Below are positions 15,374-24,053 of a DNA stretch of 64,000 nucleotides, in pieces. The DNA is from Methanobrevibacter ruminantium M1. GTDB taxonomy: Archaea > Methanobacteriota > Methanobacteria > Methanobacteriales > Methanobacteriaceae. The notes beneath the pieces are model-generated. The model did no database searches. It worked only from the letters and a program-made list of their open reading frames with translations, and was not told the origin of the DNA. A program made the translations under genes and the position numbers. The stretch covers positions 829,501 to 893,500 of the forward strand of contig NC_013790.1 of NCBI RefSeq assembly GCF_000024185.1, given 5' to 3'. The first letter of the stretch is position 1. Each line of letters starts with the position of its first letter.

Positions 15374-16454
15374 GTTTAACATTCAAGAATATTTGGCTAA
15401 TGGGGTTGAAGTCATCTTAAAGGATGCCTTTAAAGCCACATTAAAGAATCCAAAGGAAGGCTTATATTTGGCCAAGTTTGCAAAGCACGCTAGAAAGGCC
15501 AGTGAAATCAGAAGGGAATATAGCAAAAAGGGCCAGAATATTCCAGTTTTCCTTATAGCAAGCATAACAAGTTCCTGCAATCTCCATTGTGTAGGATGTT
15601 ATTCTAGAGCAAATAATTCCTGTAGTGATGAGGCTCCCTTAAATCAGCTTTCAGCTGATGATTGGGAAGATATATTTAAACAGGCAAGAGATATTGGAAT
15701 AAGTTTCATAGTTCTTGCAGGTGGAGAGCCAATGATTAGGGAGGATGTTATAAAAAAAGCAAGTAAATTTCCTGAAATTTTATTTCCAATATTTACAAAC
15801 GGAACCATGTTAAATGAGGATTATTTGAAATTATTGGATAAAAACAGAAACCTTGTTCCTATATTGTCTATTGAGGGGGATGAGAAGCTTACTGATTCAA
15901 GAAGGGGCTCTGGAGTCTATAAACAGTTGATGGATTCTATGGAGACAATGAAGAAAAAGAATATTGTATTTGGAGCGTCCCTTACCTTTACAAAAGGAAA
16001 TATCTCTTCCCTACTTTCAAGGGACTATATTGAAAAGCTGCATGATTTGGGATGCAAGGTGGTCTTTTTCATTGAATATGTTCCAGTTAATGAGGAAACA
16101 GTTGATTTGGCTCCAAGCGACAGTGAAAGGGAATTATTGCTAAGTGAGCTTGATGAATTGCGCAGTGATTATTCAGATATGCTATTTTTATCATTCCCTG
16201 GAGATGAAAAGGAATCTGGAGGTTGCCTTGCAGCTGGAAGAGGATTTTTCCATATTAATTCCCATGGAGGGGCTGAACCTTGTCCCGCTTCACCTTATTC
16301 AGATATAAATGTGTGTGAGACTTCTCTTTTGGAAGCTTTGGAATCAAACTTGTTTAGATCCCTTAGGGATGGTGGTCTTTTGCTGGATGATCATGAAGGG
16401 GGATGCGTTCTATTTGAACATAAAGAAGAAGTAGAAAGTTTATTTGATAATTGA
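15363..16454 (+). CDS. Radical SAM enzyme with SPASM-like C-terminal cysteines
   Basis: A 363-residue radical SAM protein. C72-x3-C76-x2-C79 in CNLHCVGCYSR binds the SAM-cleaving 4Fe-4S cluster; FIVLAGGEPMI is the GGE motif and LSIEGDE a later barrel strand. The C-terminus has four more cysteines in ESGGCLAAGRG, AEPCPASPYS, INVCE and EGGCVLFEH, as in SPASM/twitch-type auxiliary cluster domains used for peptide or protein modification. GGAGGG precedes the ATG. It is co-directional with a TetR repressor and two tiny ORFs, and a secreted 39-residue peptide gene converges on its 3' end. The substrate cannot be assigned. Confidence 0.88.
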   Translation: MDSKFNIQEYLANGVEVILKDAFKATLKNPKEGLYLAKFAKHARKASEIRREYSKKGQNIPVFLIASITSSCNLHCVGCYSRANNSCSDEAPLNQLSADDWEDIFKQARDIGISFIVLAGGEPMIREDVIKKASKFPEILFPIFTNGTMLNEDYLKLLDKNRNLVPILSIEGDEKLTDSRRGSGVYKQLMDSMETMKKKNIVFGASLTFTKGNISSLLSRDYIEKLHDLGCKVVFFIEYVPVNEETVDLAPSDSERELLLSELDELRSDYSDMLFLSFPGDEKESGGCLAAGRGFFHINSHGGAEPCPASPYSDINVCETSLLEALESNLFRSLRDGGLLLDDHEGGCVLFEHKEEVESLFDN

Positions 16455-16498
16455 TTAGTTTAAATTATAGTAATAAAGAAAATTTTATAAAAAAAGAT

Positions 16499-16618
16499 TT
16501 AAGGGGAGGAGAATTTAAAACTTAAATTAAGTTTAAATTCACTTAAATCTACTGCATAAACCATTCCTGCAGTGAAGATTAGAATCATTAATAATACAAT
16601 TATTCTTGAGATTTTCAT
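16499..16618 (-). CDS. 39-residue secreted peptide
   Basis: The ORF starts MKISRIIVLLMILIFTAG, continues MVYA and ends in a mature part of 17 residues, VDLSEFKLNLSFKFSSP. The N-terminus is a clear signal peptide with an AxA-like site (VYA). GGTG lies six bases before the ATG; a second in-frame ATG at 16630 has no such site. It is convergent with the radical SAM gene, whose stop is 45 bases away. No homologue is known to me. The function of a 17-residue exported peptide could be signalling, antimicrobial or structural. Confidence 0.5.
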   Translation of the reverse strand: MKISRIIVLLMILIFTAGMVYAVDLSEFKLNLSFKFSSP

Positions 16619-16946
16619 AAGAAACACCATATTATAATATATTTTGTAAATATTTAAGTTAACTAAATATAATTGATTATATAAAAATAAAATGGTTTTT
16701 TTATAATTTTTGTAAGTTTTTTATATGATTAACTACATAGTCTTAATATAAACTTTAATTAATGAAAAATTTTATATTAGTTGAATTTCATAATTATTAA
16801 TAATATCGTTAAAAGATTTAACTTAATTTTTTAATATTTGACAATTTAAATTTCTATTATTATTAATTTCGTTAATTCTAATTTTATTTTTAAGATTTGA
16901 TATTTAAATTTATAATTTTATTTTATTAAACAAGGGAAGAGTTAAA
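16619..16946. other. Divergent AT-rich promoter gap
   Basis: No gene is seen. It lies between the minus-strand peptide and sepF, so both promoters must be here. TATA-like runs (for example ATTATATAAAAAT near 16676) are too many to choose between. Confidence 0.4.
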
Positions 16947-17360
16947 ATGAGTTTTACAGACAATTTAAAGAAAAGTTTAGGCTTTGAAGAAGGAGAATAT
17001 GGTAGTGGATATACTTTTGATGAAGGTTATAATGGTGAACCGGACCCATTTTTTGAAGGAATTTTGATTCCCTATAAATTTCCAGAAACAAAGGCTTTTA
17101 TGGAAATCATCTTAATTAAACCTAAATCTGTTGATGATATGGATTATATTTTTGATCAAGTTGTAGAAGAGAACAATCCTGTGATTATGGATTTAAGTTT
17201 CATGGAAAAGAAAGGTGCAGCTGAATTTAAACAAGCAGGAGAAAAATTAAAAGTTTTAAGACAACAATATAATGCTGAAGCTATCTTGCTTTCTAAATCT
17301 GATGATAAAAATTTAATTATTGTGACTCCTGCAAGAGTTAAATTGATTAGAAAAGAGTAA
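16947..17360 (+). CDS. sepF: Archaeal cell division protein SepF
   Basis: SepF anchors FtsZ to the membrane at the division site; in Methanobrevibacter smithii it has been shown to do so. The 137-residue protein has the expected order: an N-terminal amphipathic helix (MSFTDNLKKSLGF), a glycine-rich acidic linker, then the SepF core from about residue 50 with FMEIILIKPKSVDDMDYIFD, NPVIMDLSFMEKKGAAEFKQ and AEAILLSKSDDKNLIIVTP. GGGAAGAG precedes the ATG. It is monocistronic. A PRC-barrel protein, a partner class of SepF in haloarchaea, is encoded at 49091. Confidence 0.88.
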   Translation: MSFTDNLKKSLGFEEGEYGSGYTFDEGYNGEPDPFFEGILIPYKFPETKAFMEIILIKPKSVDDMDYIFDQVVEENNPVIMDLSFMEKKGAAEFKQAGEKLKVLRQQYNAEAILLSKSDDKNLIIVTPARVKLIRKE

Positions 17361-17433
17361 TTGAGTTGTACTCATATTTTTTATTCTTTTCTCTTTTTTT
17401 CATTTTTTTAATAATTTTTATTGTTTTAGTTTA

Positions 17434-17526
17434 TTTGCTGTTTTTTTATAGTTTTTATTCTTTTTAGACAATTTGCTGTTTTTTTATAGTTTTTATTCTT
17501 TTTAGACAATTTGCTGTTTTTTTATA
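17434..17526. repeat. 38-bp tandem repeat, 2.4 copies
   Basis: Units start at 17434, 17472 and 17510 and begin TTTGCTGTTTTTTTATAG. The first two are identical. The array lies between the convergent sepF and TatD-like genes. Confidence 0.85.
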
Positions 17527-17626
17527 GAATTTAGTTAATAACCAACTTTTTTTTATGAGTATTTACTCATTTTCAATAATGGGCTGCTTTTCACAAGACT
17601 ATTCTTATCTTTATGGCTTTAATAAA

Positions 17627-18382
17627 TTACAAGTTAAAAAAGCTTTCTGCATTTTTAAAAGCCACTTTATCAATTTTATCTTGTTTATATCCAAGTCTTT
17701 TCAATGTTCTTACTGTCTTTGGAACAGATAAAGGATCTGATGGTTTATTGCTTATATCACTATTTAATAAAAACTTATCAAAGTCATATTTGTCCAAAAT
17801 CTCAATGGCCTCTTCAACTTCCATCTTTTGCGGTTGGACGGTTAATCCTATGGTGAAATCATCATCAATTATCTCTTCAATGGTGTTAAGGTTTATGTGG
17901 TCAATTACAACAAGCTTAGGATTGATATTTTCAAGTGCAATCTCTTTAATGTCTTTTAAAACTTCTAATTTGTTTTTTCTTGGTGTGTGGACAATTACCT
18001 TTGATTTTGTCTCTTCAGCAAGTTCTAATTGTTTTTTAAAGACTTCCTTTTCAAGCTCTGTGTTTTCATCAAGACCAATTTCTCCAATTGCTATTATGTC
18101 TTTGTTGTCTATCCATTCTTTTAATGAGTCGAATATTATTTCATTGTCTTTAATTGAGTTTGCCGGATGAATTCCTAAGGCAATCTTTAATTCAAGGCCA
18201 TATTCCATGGCTCTTTTAGGTTCAAAGTTCAATATTCTATTTAAATGGTTTAAGAGTATTTCGGCATTATTTACTTTGTATGGGTAGTATGAGCAGCTTA
18301 TTGCTGTATCAATTCCGCCAATAAACATTTTTTCAAAGTCTTCACTGCTTCTTGCGTCTGCATGCATATGTGTATCTATCAT
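17627..18382 (-). CDS. TatD-like metal-dependent hydrolase
   Basis: A 251-residue amidohydrolase-fold protein. The first metal-binding motif is IDTHMHAD (H-x-H), GIHPA and AIGEIGLDE supply the conserved histidine and glutamate, VIVHTPR and VIDHIN two further histidines, and LLNSDIS the aspartate. This is the archaeal TatD-like branch rather than canonical bacterial TatD, which is a DNase. GGGATACC precedes the ATG. The long opposite-strand frame is a shadow of this gene. Nuclease activity is only inferred. Confidence 0.82.
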   Translation of the reverse strand: MIDTHMHADARSSEDFEKMFIGGIDTAISCSYYPYKVNNAEILLNHLNRILNFEPKRAMEYGLELKIALGIHPANSIKDNEIIFDSLKEWIDNKDIIAIGEIGLDENTELEKEVFKKQLELAEETKSKVIVHTPRKNKLEVLKDIKEIALENINPKLVVIDHINLNTIEEIIDDDFTIGLTVQPQKMEVEEAIEILDKYDFDKFLLNSDISNKPSDPLSVPKTVRTLKRLGYKQDKIDKVAFKNAESFFNL

Positions 18383-19322
18383 GGTATCCCTTTTTTTAAA
18401 CTTTAATCTTAATTATTATTTTGTTTTTTATTTCTCTTAATTTTTACTGATATGTTTATTTTCTTATAGGGGATTAGTTAAATTATTTGTCATATGGCAA
18501 TATTGCCTTTATTTTAGTAAATTTTGCTATCTTCACATCAATACTGAATTCATTTTAGTAAATTTTGCTATCTTTACATCAATACTGAATTCATTTTAGT
18601 AAATTTTACCATCTTTACATCAATATTAATTTAGATATGTAAAAAGTTATTACTTTCACATCAAAATTCTTTCACTTTTGTAGCAATTTTGACTCAATTA
18701 GAAAGTTTTTTATATAACTTAATGAAAATTATTAATTATGTATTTGTTTTGGAATTTTTTTTTAAAACAGTACTTTCGAACATTTGTTTTTCATCAAGTA
18801 ATTTGATTTTTTATCAAACTTTAATTTTCTTAATTATTTAAAAAATTCATATTTTCACTCGCTTATATTATTAACTAAGTTAATTATTATGAGGATTTAT
18901 ACTTGATTAAATTTAGTTTTTGTAGGTATCTTGATTTATTTAGTATAATTTTTAATAATTTAATAAATTTAATTTAGATTATATGGATTTTATTCAATAA
19001 TTTTAGATGATTCGTAATCTTAATTGTTCTAAGGCATAATAGAGGCTTTATGGCTTTTATGTGATTTTTTAGATGATTTATGATGAAGGCATTTTAATAG
19101 TTTTTGAGTTTGAAATCTTTGATTTGTTAATTTTTAGCTATCTTTTTAGTTAGGGATTTATTTAAACTTGGGTATTTTTTATATGGAGATTATTTTACTG
19201 CAAGTATTTTCTTTATTTTTTAGGAATTTATTTTATTTCTTAAAACTGTTGGCCTTTTAAAGTTTGATAAATTTTCAGATTATTTTTTGTTTTTTTTTAA
19301 AAAATTAGGGAGAAGAATTAAG
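18383..19322. other. Long AT-rich gap with tandem repeats
   Basis: No convincing gene is seen in 940 bases. It contains the 41-bp array at 18511 and, at 18640-18690, phrases such as TTACTTTCACATCAAAATTC that look like inverted relatives of the repeats at 3058 and 44161. A 24-codon TTG frame at 18903 behind GAGGATTTATAC is possible but weak. Confidence 0.5.
18511..18624. repeat. 41-bp tandem repeat, 2.8 copies
   Basis: ATTTTAGTAAATTTTGCTAT starts at 18511, 18552 and 18593, each followed by a CTT(C/T)ACATCAATA segment. Only a few bases differ between copies. Confidence 0.85.
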
Positions 19323-20135
19323 ATGTATTATCACGATTATGTAAAAGAGCAATTGCGATTTTTGAATAATTCAGAGATTCGATTGAGAATATTGGCTTAT
19401 TTGTCTAAAAAGCCATTCAGTTTAGCAGACTTTAAAAATAGTTCCTTTGTAAGCTATAGCTCTATTTCCTCTAATGTTTATAAGCTTACGGATGAAGGAT
19501 TTGTAGAGAAGATTGATAAAAATAACTTCAGATTGACAAATATTGGTAAAATTTACCTGATTTCCTTAATGGAGTTTCATGATACAATAAATACGGTAAA
19601 TAATTTCTCAGACTTCTGGTTGGATCATGATGTTCGGGCATTATCCAGCAAATATTTAAAGAGGATTTCACAGCTGGAAGGTTCTAAGCTTATTCAAAGC
19701 AGACCTACAGATATCTATAAGACTCATGAGGAGTTTAGAAATCTATTTAAGGATTCAGATATTCTAAAGGTCATTTTCCCTTATTTGCATCCTGAATATC
19801 CTAGATTGATTAGAACATTGCTTTCCAATGGTTCAAAAATAGAGATATTGGTTCCAAGAGTAATCTGTCGACGATTTATCAAGAGTGTGGGAGAATCCTT
19901 GGTTAGAAGCTCGATTAAGCAGAATGCTCTTTCGATAAAGTTCATTGACGATGAGGTTAAGCTTGCTTTGGCTATTTCTAATAAATGGGTTTCTATTGGT
20001 CTCTTTAAACGAGATGGAAGCTATGACCAAAGCAGATTATTGGTTTCAGATAAAAAGGATGCCATTAAATGGGCATATAATATTTTCAAATCATATGATA
20101 AAAAAGCAGAACTTGTGGACCTTAGAAGTTTATAA
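19323..20135 (+). CDS. Winged-helix regulator with FilR1 domain (first of a tandem pair)
   Basis: A 270-residue archaeal regulator. Residues about 15-85 are a winged helix (SEIRLRILAYLSKKPFSLAD, SISSNVYKLTDEGFVEKI, FRLTNIGKIYL). The remainder matches the FilR1/DUF1724 domain: FSDFWLDHDVRAL, LKVIFPYLHPEYPRL, GSKIEILVP and KWVSIGLFKRDGSYD. FilR1-type regulators control filament and methanogenesis genes in Methanosaeta. The start at 19323 is chosen because GGGAGAAG lies upstream; the frame runs further left only to a TTG. A related regulator follows in the same direction. Confidence 0.82.
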   Translation: MYYHDYVKEQLRFLNNSEIRLRILAYLSKKPFSLADFKNSSFVSYSSISSNVYKLTDEGFVEKIDKNNFRLTNIGKIYLISLMEFHDTINTVNNFSDFWLDHDVRALSSKYLKRISQLEGSKLIQSRPTDIYKTHEEFRNLFKDSDILKVIFPYLHPEYPRLIRTLLSNGSKIEILVPRVICRRFIKSVGESLVRSSIKQNALSIKFIDDEVKLALAISNKWVSIGLFKRDGSYDQSRLLVSDKKDAIKWAYNIFKSYDKKAELVDLRSL

Positions 20136-20171
20136 AAAATCTCTTTATTCTTTTTTGGGTTTTTTTTGAGC

Positions 20172-20354
20172 TACTATGGTTTGGTAGTTTCTGGTTCTTT
20201 TCGGTGGTTTGGTAGTTTTTGGCACTTTTTGGCACTTTTTGGCACTTTTTGGTGGTTTGGTAGTTTTTGGCACTTTTTGGCTACTTTTTGGTTATTTTGG
20301 TGTTTTGATATTTTTTGGCACTTTTTGGTGGTTTGGTAGTTTTTGGTCTTTTAC
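20172..20354. repeat. G/T-rich simple repeats between two regulators
   Basis: The plus strand is made almost only of G and T, with repeated CACTTTTTGG (11-bp steps at 20220-20260) and GGTGGTTTGGTAGTTTTTGG phrases (three or more). It fills the whole spacer between the two FilR1 genes and contains the GGTGGT ribosome site of the second. Confidence 0.75.
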
Positions 20355-20366
20355 GGTGGTATGATA

Positions 20367-21185
20367 ATGATTGGTGATATTAATTTTGAATTGGATAGTG
20401 AAAATTTTAGAATCATGCGTTTCTTATTAAGCTCTTTTATGAGAACAGATCTTTTGTTGACTTTAGTGAATTCTTCTTCTCGCTTGTGTTCCTTGAGATC
20501 GAATTTAGGAAAGAGTTCTGCTACAATCTTGCATGGAGTTAGTGAGTTGGAAGCCTTTAATTTAATTTCAAAGGATTCCAAATATTATTGTCTCTCTTCG
20601 AAAGGTTTTATTTATGGCTTGGCATTGGATAAGCTGTGTAAGAATCTATATATTTTTCAGTCAAATCCAGAATTCTGGCAGAATCATTTTATAGACGGTC
20701 TTCCAAGCGAATTTGTAGAAAATGCATATCTCATTAAGGATTCCGTTTATATATGCAGTGATAAGCTTGATATGGAAAAGCCGATTAGGGATTATTTTAA
20801 GAATATAAAGAATTCCAAAAGCATTAAGATTATTTTGCCTATATTTTCTGAATTATATTTGGAGATGATTTTAAAAACTGTTGGAAGCGATCATGACTTG
20901 GAATTGATAGTGGATGAGGAAGTTTTCACTTCAATTAAGAAATCCAGATATTATAGGAGGATTATACGTCTATCCAAAGGTGGAAAAATTATTTTGAGAA
21001 AATATATTGGGGATTTAAATTTATTTTTAACATTTAGCGATGAATTCATGTCTTTGAATCTATTTGATAAGGATGGATTCTTTGATGATTCTGAAACTAT
21101 TTTCAATAATACTCCAGATGGTGTTAAATGGGCAGAAATAATGTTTGATTACTTTTTGGACAATTCTAATGTGGTTGTTTTGTAA
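20367..21185 (+). CDS. Winged-helix regulator with FilR1 domain (second of a tandem pair)
   Basis: A 272-residue relative of the upstream gene. The winged helix is LRSNLGKSSATILHGVSELE and FNLISKDSKYYCLSSKGFIY; the FilR1 part shows EFWQNHFIDGLPSEF, KSIKIILPIFSELYLEMI, HDLELIVDEEVF, FLTFSDEFMSLNLFDKDG and GVKWAEIMFDYF. The start at 20367 is preferred because GGTGGT is six bases upstream. The two proteins share layout but not close sequence, so this is an old duplication or two independent family members. Their targets are unknown. Confidence 0.8.
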   Translation: MIGDINFELDSENFRIMRFLLSSFMRTDLLLTLVNSSSRLCSLRSNLGKSSATILHGVSELEAFNLISKDSKYYCLSSKGFIYGLALDKLCKNLYIFQSNPEFWQNHFIDGLPSEFVENAYLIKDSVYICSDKLDMEKPIRDYFKNIKNSKSIKIILPIFSELYLEMILKTVGSDHDLELIVDEEVFTSIKKSRYYRRIIRLSKGGKIILRKYIGDLNLFLTFSDEFMSLNLFDKDGFFDDSETIFNNTPDGVKWAEIMFDYFLDNSNVVVL

Positions 21186-21349
21186 AAATTTAAATGGCTT
21201 AGACTTGTTCAAATTCTTTAATTTCTTAAAAAGATAGTTTAAATTCTTTTAATTCTTTATTTTTCAAAAGAATAGTTCAATTGTTTTAATCGTTTATTTG
21301 CAAAAATAGTAGTTTTAAATTGTTATGGGTTAAAAAATAAAAAAAGTAT

Positions 21350-21376
21350 AAAGTTATTGAATTTATCAATAACTTT
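21350..21376. terminator. 11-bp hairpin between convergent genes
   Basis: AAAGTTATTGA, loop ATTTA, TCAATAACTTT, perfect over 11 bp and extendable by a G-T and two A-T pairs. On the minus strand it is followed by TATACTTTTTTTATTTTTT, so it ends glyS; it may also stop the regulator transcript. Confidence 0.65.
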
Positions 21377-21475
21377 GTATTTGTCTTATGCCTGTTTAAA
21401 CTTAATTAAAGTTTTAAATTATCATAAAAACTTATAATTAAAGTTTTATAAAGTTCTTATTTAAAGACCCTAATT

Positions 21476-23188
21476 TTAAAGGTATTTGGTTTCAATGACT
21501 TCTTTTAAGTCTTCAATTTTTACTCTTTCTTGTTCTTCAGTGTCCCTATTTCTCACGGTAACTGTATCGTCTTCTTTTGTATCGTAGTCAACAGTTATGG
21601 CTATAGGAACACCTACTTCATCTGCACGAGCGTATCTTTTTCCAATGGTTCCTGAAGTGTCATTATCTACTGTAAATCCAGCTTCACGTAAGTTATGTGT
21701 AATTTCTGTTGCTATTTCTCCAAGGCCATCTCTATTCATCAATGGGAATACGCTGACTTGTATTGGAGCAATCTCATTAGCAAATTTAAAGTATTCCTTA
21801 TCGAAACCATCTTCTTCTGTCTTGAATGAATGTAATAGTGTGCAATAAAGGATACGGTCAATACCAAATGAAGGTTCAATAACGTGAGGGATGATTCTTT
21901 CTCCTTTGACTTCCTCTTCAATGTCCTCAAACAATAGATGCTCTTTGAGGATTTCAAAGCTTTGGTCTAGCTCAAGGGTGAATTTTCCTTTGCTTTCAAT
22001 TTTTTCCTTAAGTTCTATGACCTCTTCATCGCTGAGATTTTCAATATATGTCTTTATTTTAGGAGAGTCTCCCTTAAATGCAGGTCCGAATAATTTTAAA
22101 TTAGGTTTTACAATGGTCTTTTTGACTAATTTTGGTTCATCATATTCAATGTAAATGCTTAACTCTTCATTACTGAACTCTGTATGTGCTTTTAAGTCAT
22201 AATCTCCCCTATCTGCAATACCTATGATTTCAACCCAACCATATTGGTCAGTTAGGCATTCTACATCCCAACAATCAAGTGCATAGTGTGCCATCTCTCC
22301 AGGTAGGTGTTGTCTGAATCTTAATACTTCATCTGGAATGCCTAATTCCTTAAGGAATTTTCTTGCAAGGTATAATTGGTAGATTAATGTTTCAGAGGAT
22401 ACCACTCCTTGATCAAGAGCTTCTTGAGCGGTGATTTCCAAGGTTTCCTTATTGTTTATTTGAACATCTTGAGATGATAGATATAAGATTTCATCAGCAA
22501 TCTGGCTGAATTTAGGATGTGTCTTGTCTCTAGGGTCTAGGAAGATTTCCGCTTCAGCTTGTGTAAATTCTCTAAGGCGGATGACTCCTTGTCTTGGTGA
22601 GATTTCATTTCTATATGCTTTACCAAGTTGGACAGCACCGAATGGAAGCTTATTTTTAAAGAATCTGGACAATCGTTTGAATAGAATGAATATTCCTTGA
22701 GCGGTTTCAGGTCTCATATATCCTACTTTGTCTCCTTTTGCTCCGATTTCGGTTTTAAACATTAAGTTATAATTCCAAATATTTGCAAGCTCTCCGCCAC
22801 AGCTTGGACATTTGATATCATTTTTTCTAACGATTTCATCCATCTCTTCATTTTCAAGGCTTTCTACGTCTTCTCCAATGGCTTCTTCAATAATGTGGTC
22901 TGCTCTAAAGACTTCTCCACAGTCTTTACATTTTGTCATTGGATCTGTAAAGTTATCAACGTGTCCAGAGGCTTTTAATACCTCTTTAGGCATTACGGTA
23001 GGTCCTTCTATTTCGTGGAAGCCTTCTCCTGCAATGTATTGCTTTCTCCATTTTTGCATGATGTTGTTTTTTAGGCTTGCTCCGAGAGGTCCGTAATCGG
23101 TAAATCCAGACACTCCGGAATAGATTTCAAAGGACGGCCATAAAAATCCTCTTTTTCTTGCTATGTTTGACATTTTTTCATGATTCAT
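21476..23188 (-). CDS. glyS: Glycyl-tRNA synthetase, archaeal/eukaryotic class II type
   Basis: Charges tRNA-Gly with glycine using ATP. The 570-residue length and motifs fit the dimeric archaeal type: KRGFLWPSFEIYSGVSGFTD at the N-terminus, a zinc-like insertion with CKDCGEVF and CPSCGGEL, class II motif 2 around AYRNEISPRQG with LREFTQAEAEIF, motif 3 in VIEPSFGIDRILY, and the anticodon-binding domain with IAPIQVSVFPL and TSGTIGKRYARADEVGVP. GGAGATATACTA precedes the ATG. It is followed downstream by a terminator hairpin at 21350. Confidence 0.97.
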   Translation of the reverse strand: MNHEKMSNIARKRGFLWPSFEIYSGVSGFTDYGPLGASLKNNIMQKWRKQYIAGEGFHEIEGPTVMPKEVLKASGHVDNFTDPMTKCKDCGEVFRADHIIEEAIGEDVESLENEEMDEIVRKNDIKCPSCGGELANIWNYNLMFKTEIGAKGDKVGYMRPETAQGIFILFKRLSRFFKNKLPFGAVQLGKAYRNEISPRQGVIRLREFTQAEAEIFLDPRDKTHPKFSQIADEILYLSSQDVQINNKETLEITAQEALDQGVVSSETLIYQLYLARKFLKELGIPDEVLRFRQHLPGEMAHYALDCWDVECLTDQYGWVEIIGIADRGDYDLKAHTEFSNEELSIYIEYDEPKLVKKTIVKPNLKLFGPAFKGDSPKIKTYIENLSDEEVIELKEKIESKGKFTLELDQSFEILKEHLLFEDIEEEVKGERIIPHVIEPSFGIDRILYCTLLHSFKTEEDGFDKEYFKFANEIAPIQVSVFPLMNRDGLGEIATEITHNLREAGFTVDNDTSGTIGKRYARADEVGVPIAITVDYDTKEDDTVTVRNRDTEEQERVKIEDLKEVIETKYL

Positions 23189-23307
23189 TAGTATATCTCC
23201 ATAAATGTGATTTTTTTATTTAATTAATAGATTTTGGCTTTTAAGTATTCTTTTTACGGTTTTTTAAAACGTTTTTTTTTATCTTTATTTTAACGTTTTT
23301 TTTTTAA

Positions 23308-23388
23308 TGATTATTTTTTTCTGAATCTTTACGTTCAGTTGATTTTTTTTATGATTATTTTTTTTCTGAATCTTTACGTTCAGTTGAT
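23308..23388. repeat. 41-bp direct repeat, two copies, with small hairpin
   Basis: ATGATTATTTTTTTCTGAAT followed by CTTTACGTTCAGTTGATTT occurs at 23307 and 23349. Each copy holds CTGAA/TTCAG that could pair. It lies directly after the dcd stop codon, on the way to glyS. Confidence 0.7.
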
Positions 23389-23976
23389 TTATTTTTCATT
23401 TAATTCATAATCAAATTTAATTCTACTGCTTTCTGGTCTTCTTTGACGCATATACTTACTGTTTCTTTCTGGATGGCCGTAAGGCAATTCAGATGGAGAA
23501 GTCATTGTCTCAAATACAAGCTGACATACTCTTTGACCCGGATATAATGCCACTGGCATTGCCCCAATATTAGAGATTTCAAGGGTGATTCTCCCTTCAA
23601 ATCCTGGGTCAATAAAGCCTGCAGTCACATGCATGGTAACTCCCAGTCTTCCCATTGATGAACGCCCTTCAACTCTTGCTACAAGGTCATCTGGGATTTT
23701 TACATATTCATATGTGGTTGCAAGGGCAAATTCGTTTGGATGGATGATGAATGCATCTCCTTCTGGAACTATTGTGGATTCCATATAGGATGCAAGGTCT
23801 TCTGGGTCTTTAGGGTCAATGAAAGGTTTTCTAATAACTTTAAAGACTTTGAATTCATCCCCTAGTCTCATGTCAACAGATGACGGCTGTATTTGCTTTT
23901 CATCTTCTAAAGGGTCAATTGTTATTTTGCCTTCATTTAAGTATTTTTTAATATCTCTGTCACTTAAAATAGCCAT
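23389..23976 (-). CDS. dcd: dCTP deaminase
   Basis: Deaminates dCTP for dTTP synthesis; methanogen members such as MJ0430 are bifunctional and also hydrolyse the product to dUMP. The 195-residue protein has QPSSVDMRLG at the trimer interface, ARVEGRSSMGRLGV, then TAGFIDPGFEGRITLEISN with the catalytic glutamate, and PGQRVCQLVFE. Whether this copy is mono- or bifunctional cannot be settled from the motifs alone. GAGGCTAAAGA precedes the ATG. It is separated from glyS by 200 bases of repeats and runs in the same direction. Confidence 0.93.
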   Translation of the reverse strand: MAILSDRDIKKYLNEGKITIDPLEDEKQIQPSSVDMRLGDEFKVFKVIRKPFIDPKDPEDLASYMESTIVPEGDAFIIHPNEFALATTYEYVKIPDDLVARVEGRSSMGRLGVTMHVTAGFIDPGFEGRITLEISNIGAMPVALYPGQRVCQLVFETMTSPSELPYGHPERNSKYMRQRRPESSRIKFDYELNEK

Positions 23977-24053
23977 TCTTTAGCCTCTATTAATTTTATA
24001 AGAATAATTTATTTAAGATTTTTTAATTAAAGTAAAATAAGTTTAAAAGAGAA

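Noticed and set aside
17613-18170. 185-codon plus-strand open frame
   Set aside because: It is antisense to the TatD-like gene, which has all metal-binding motifs.
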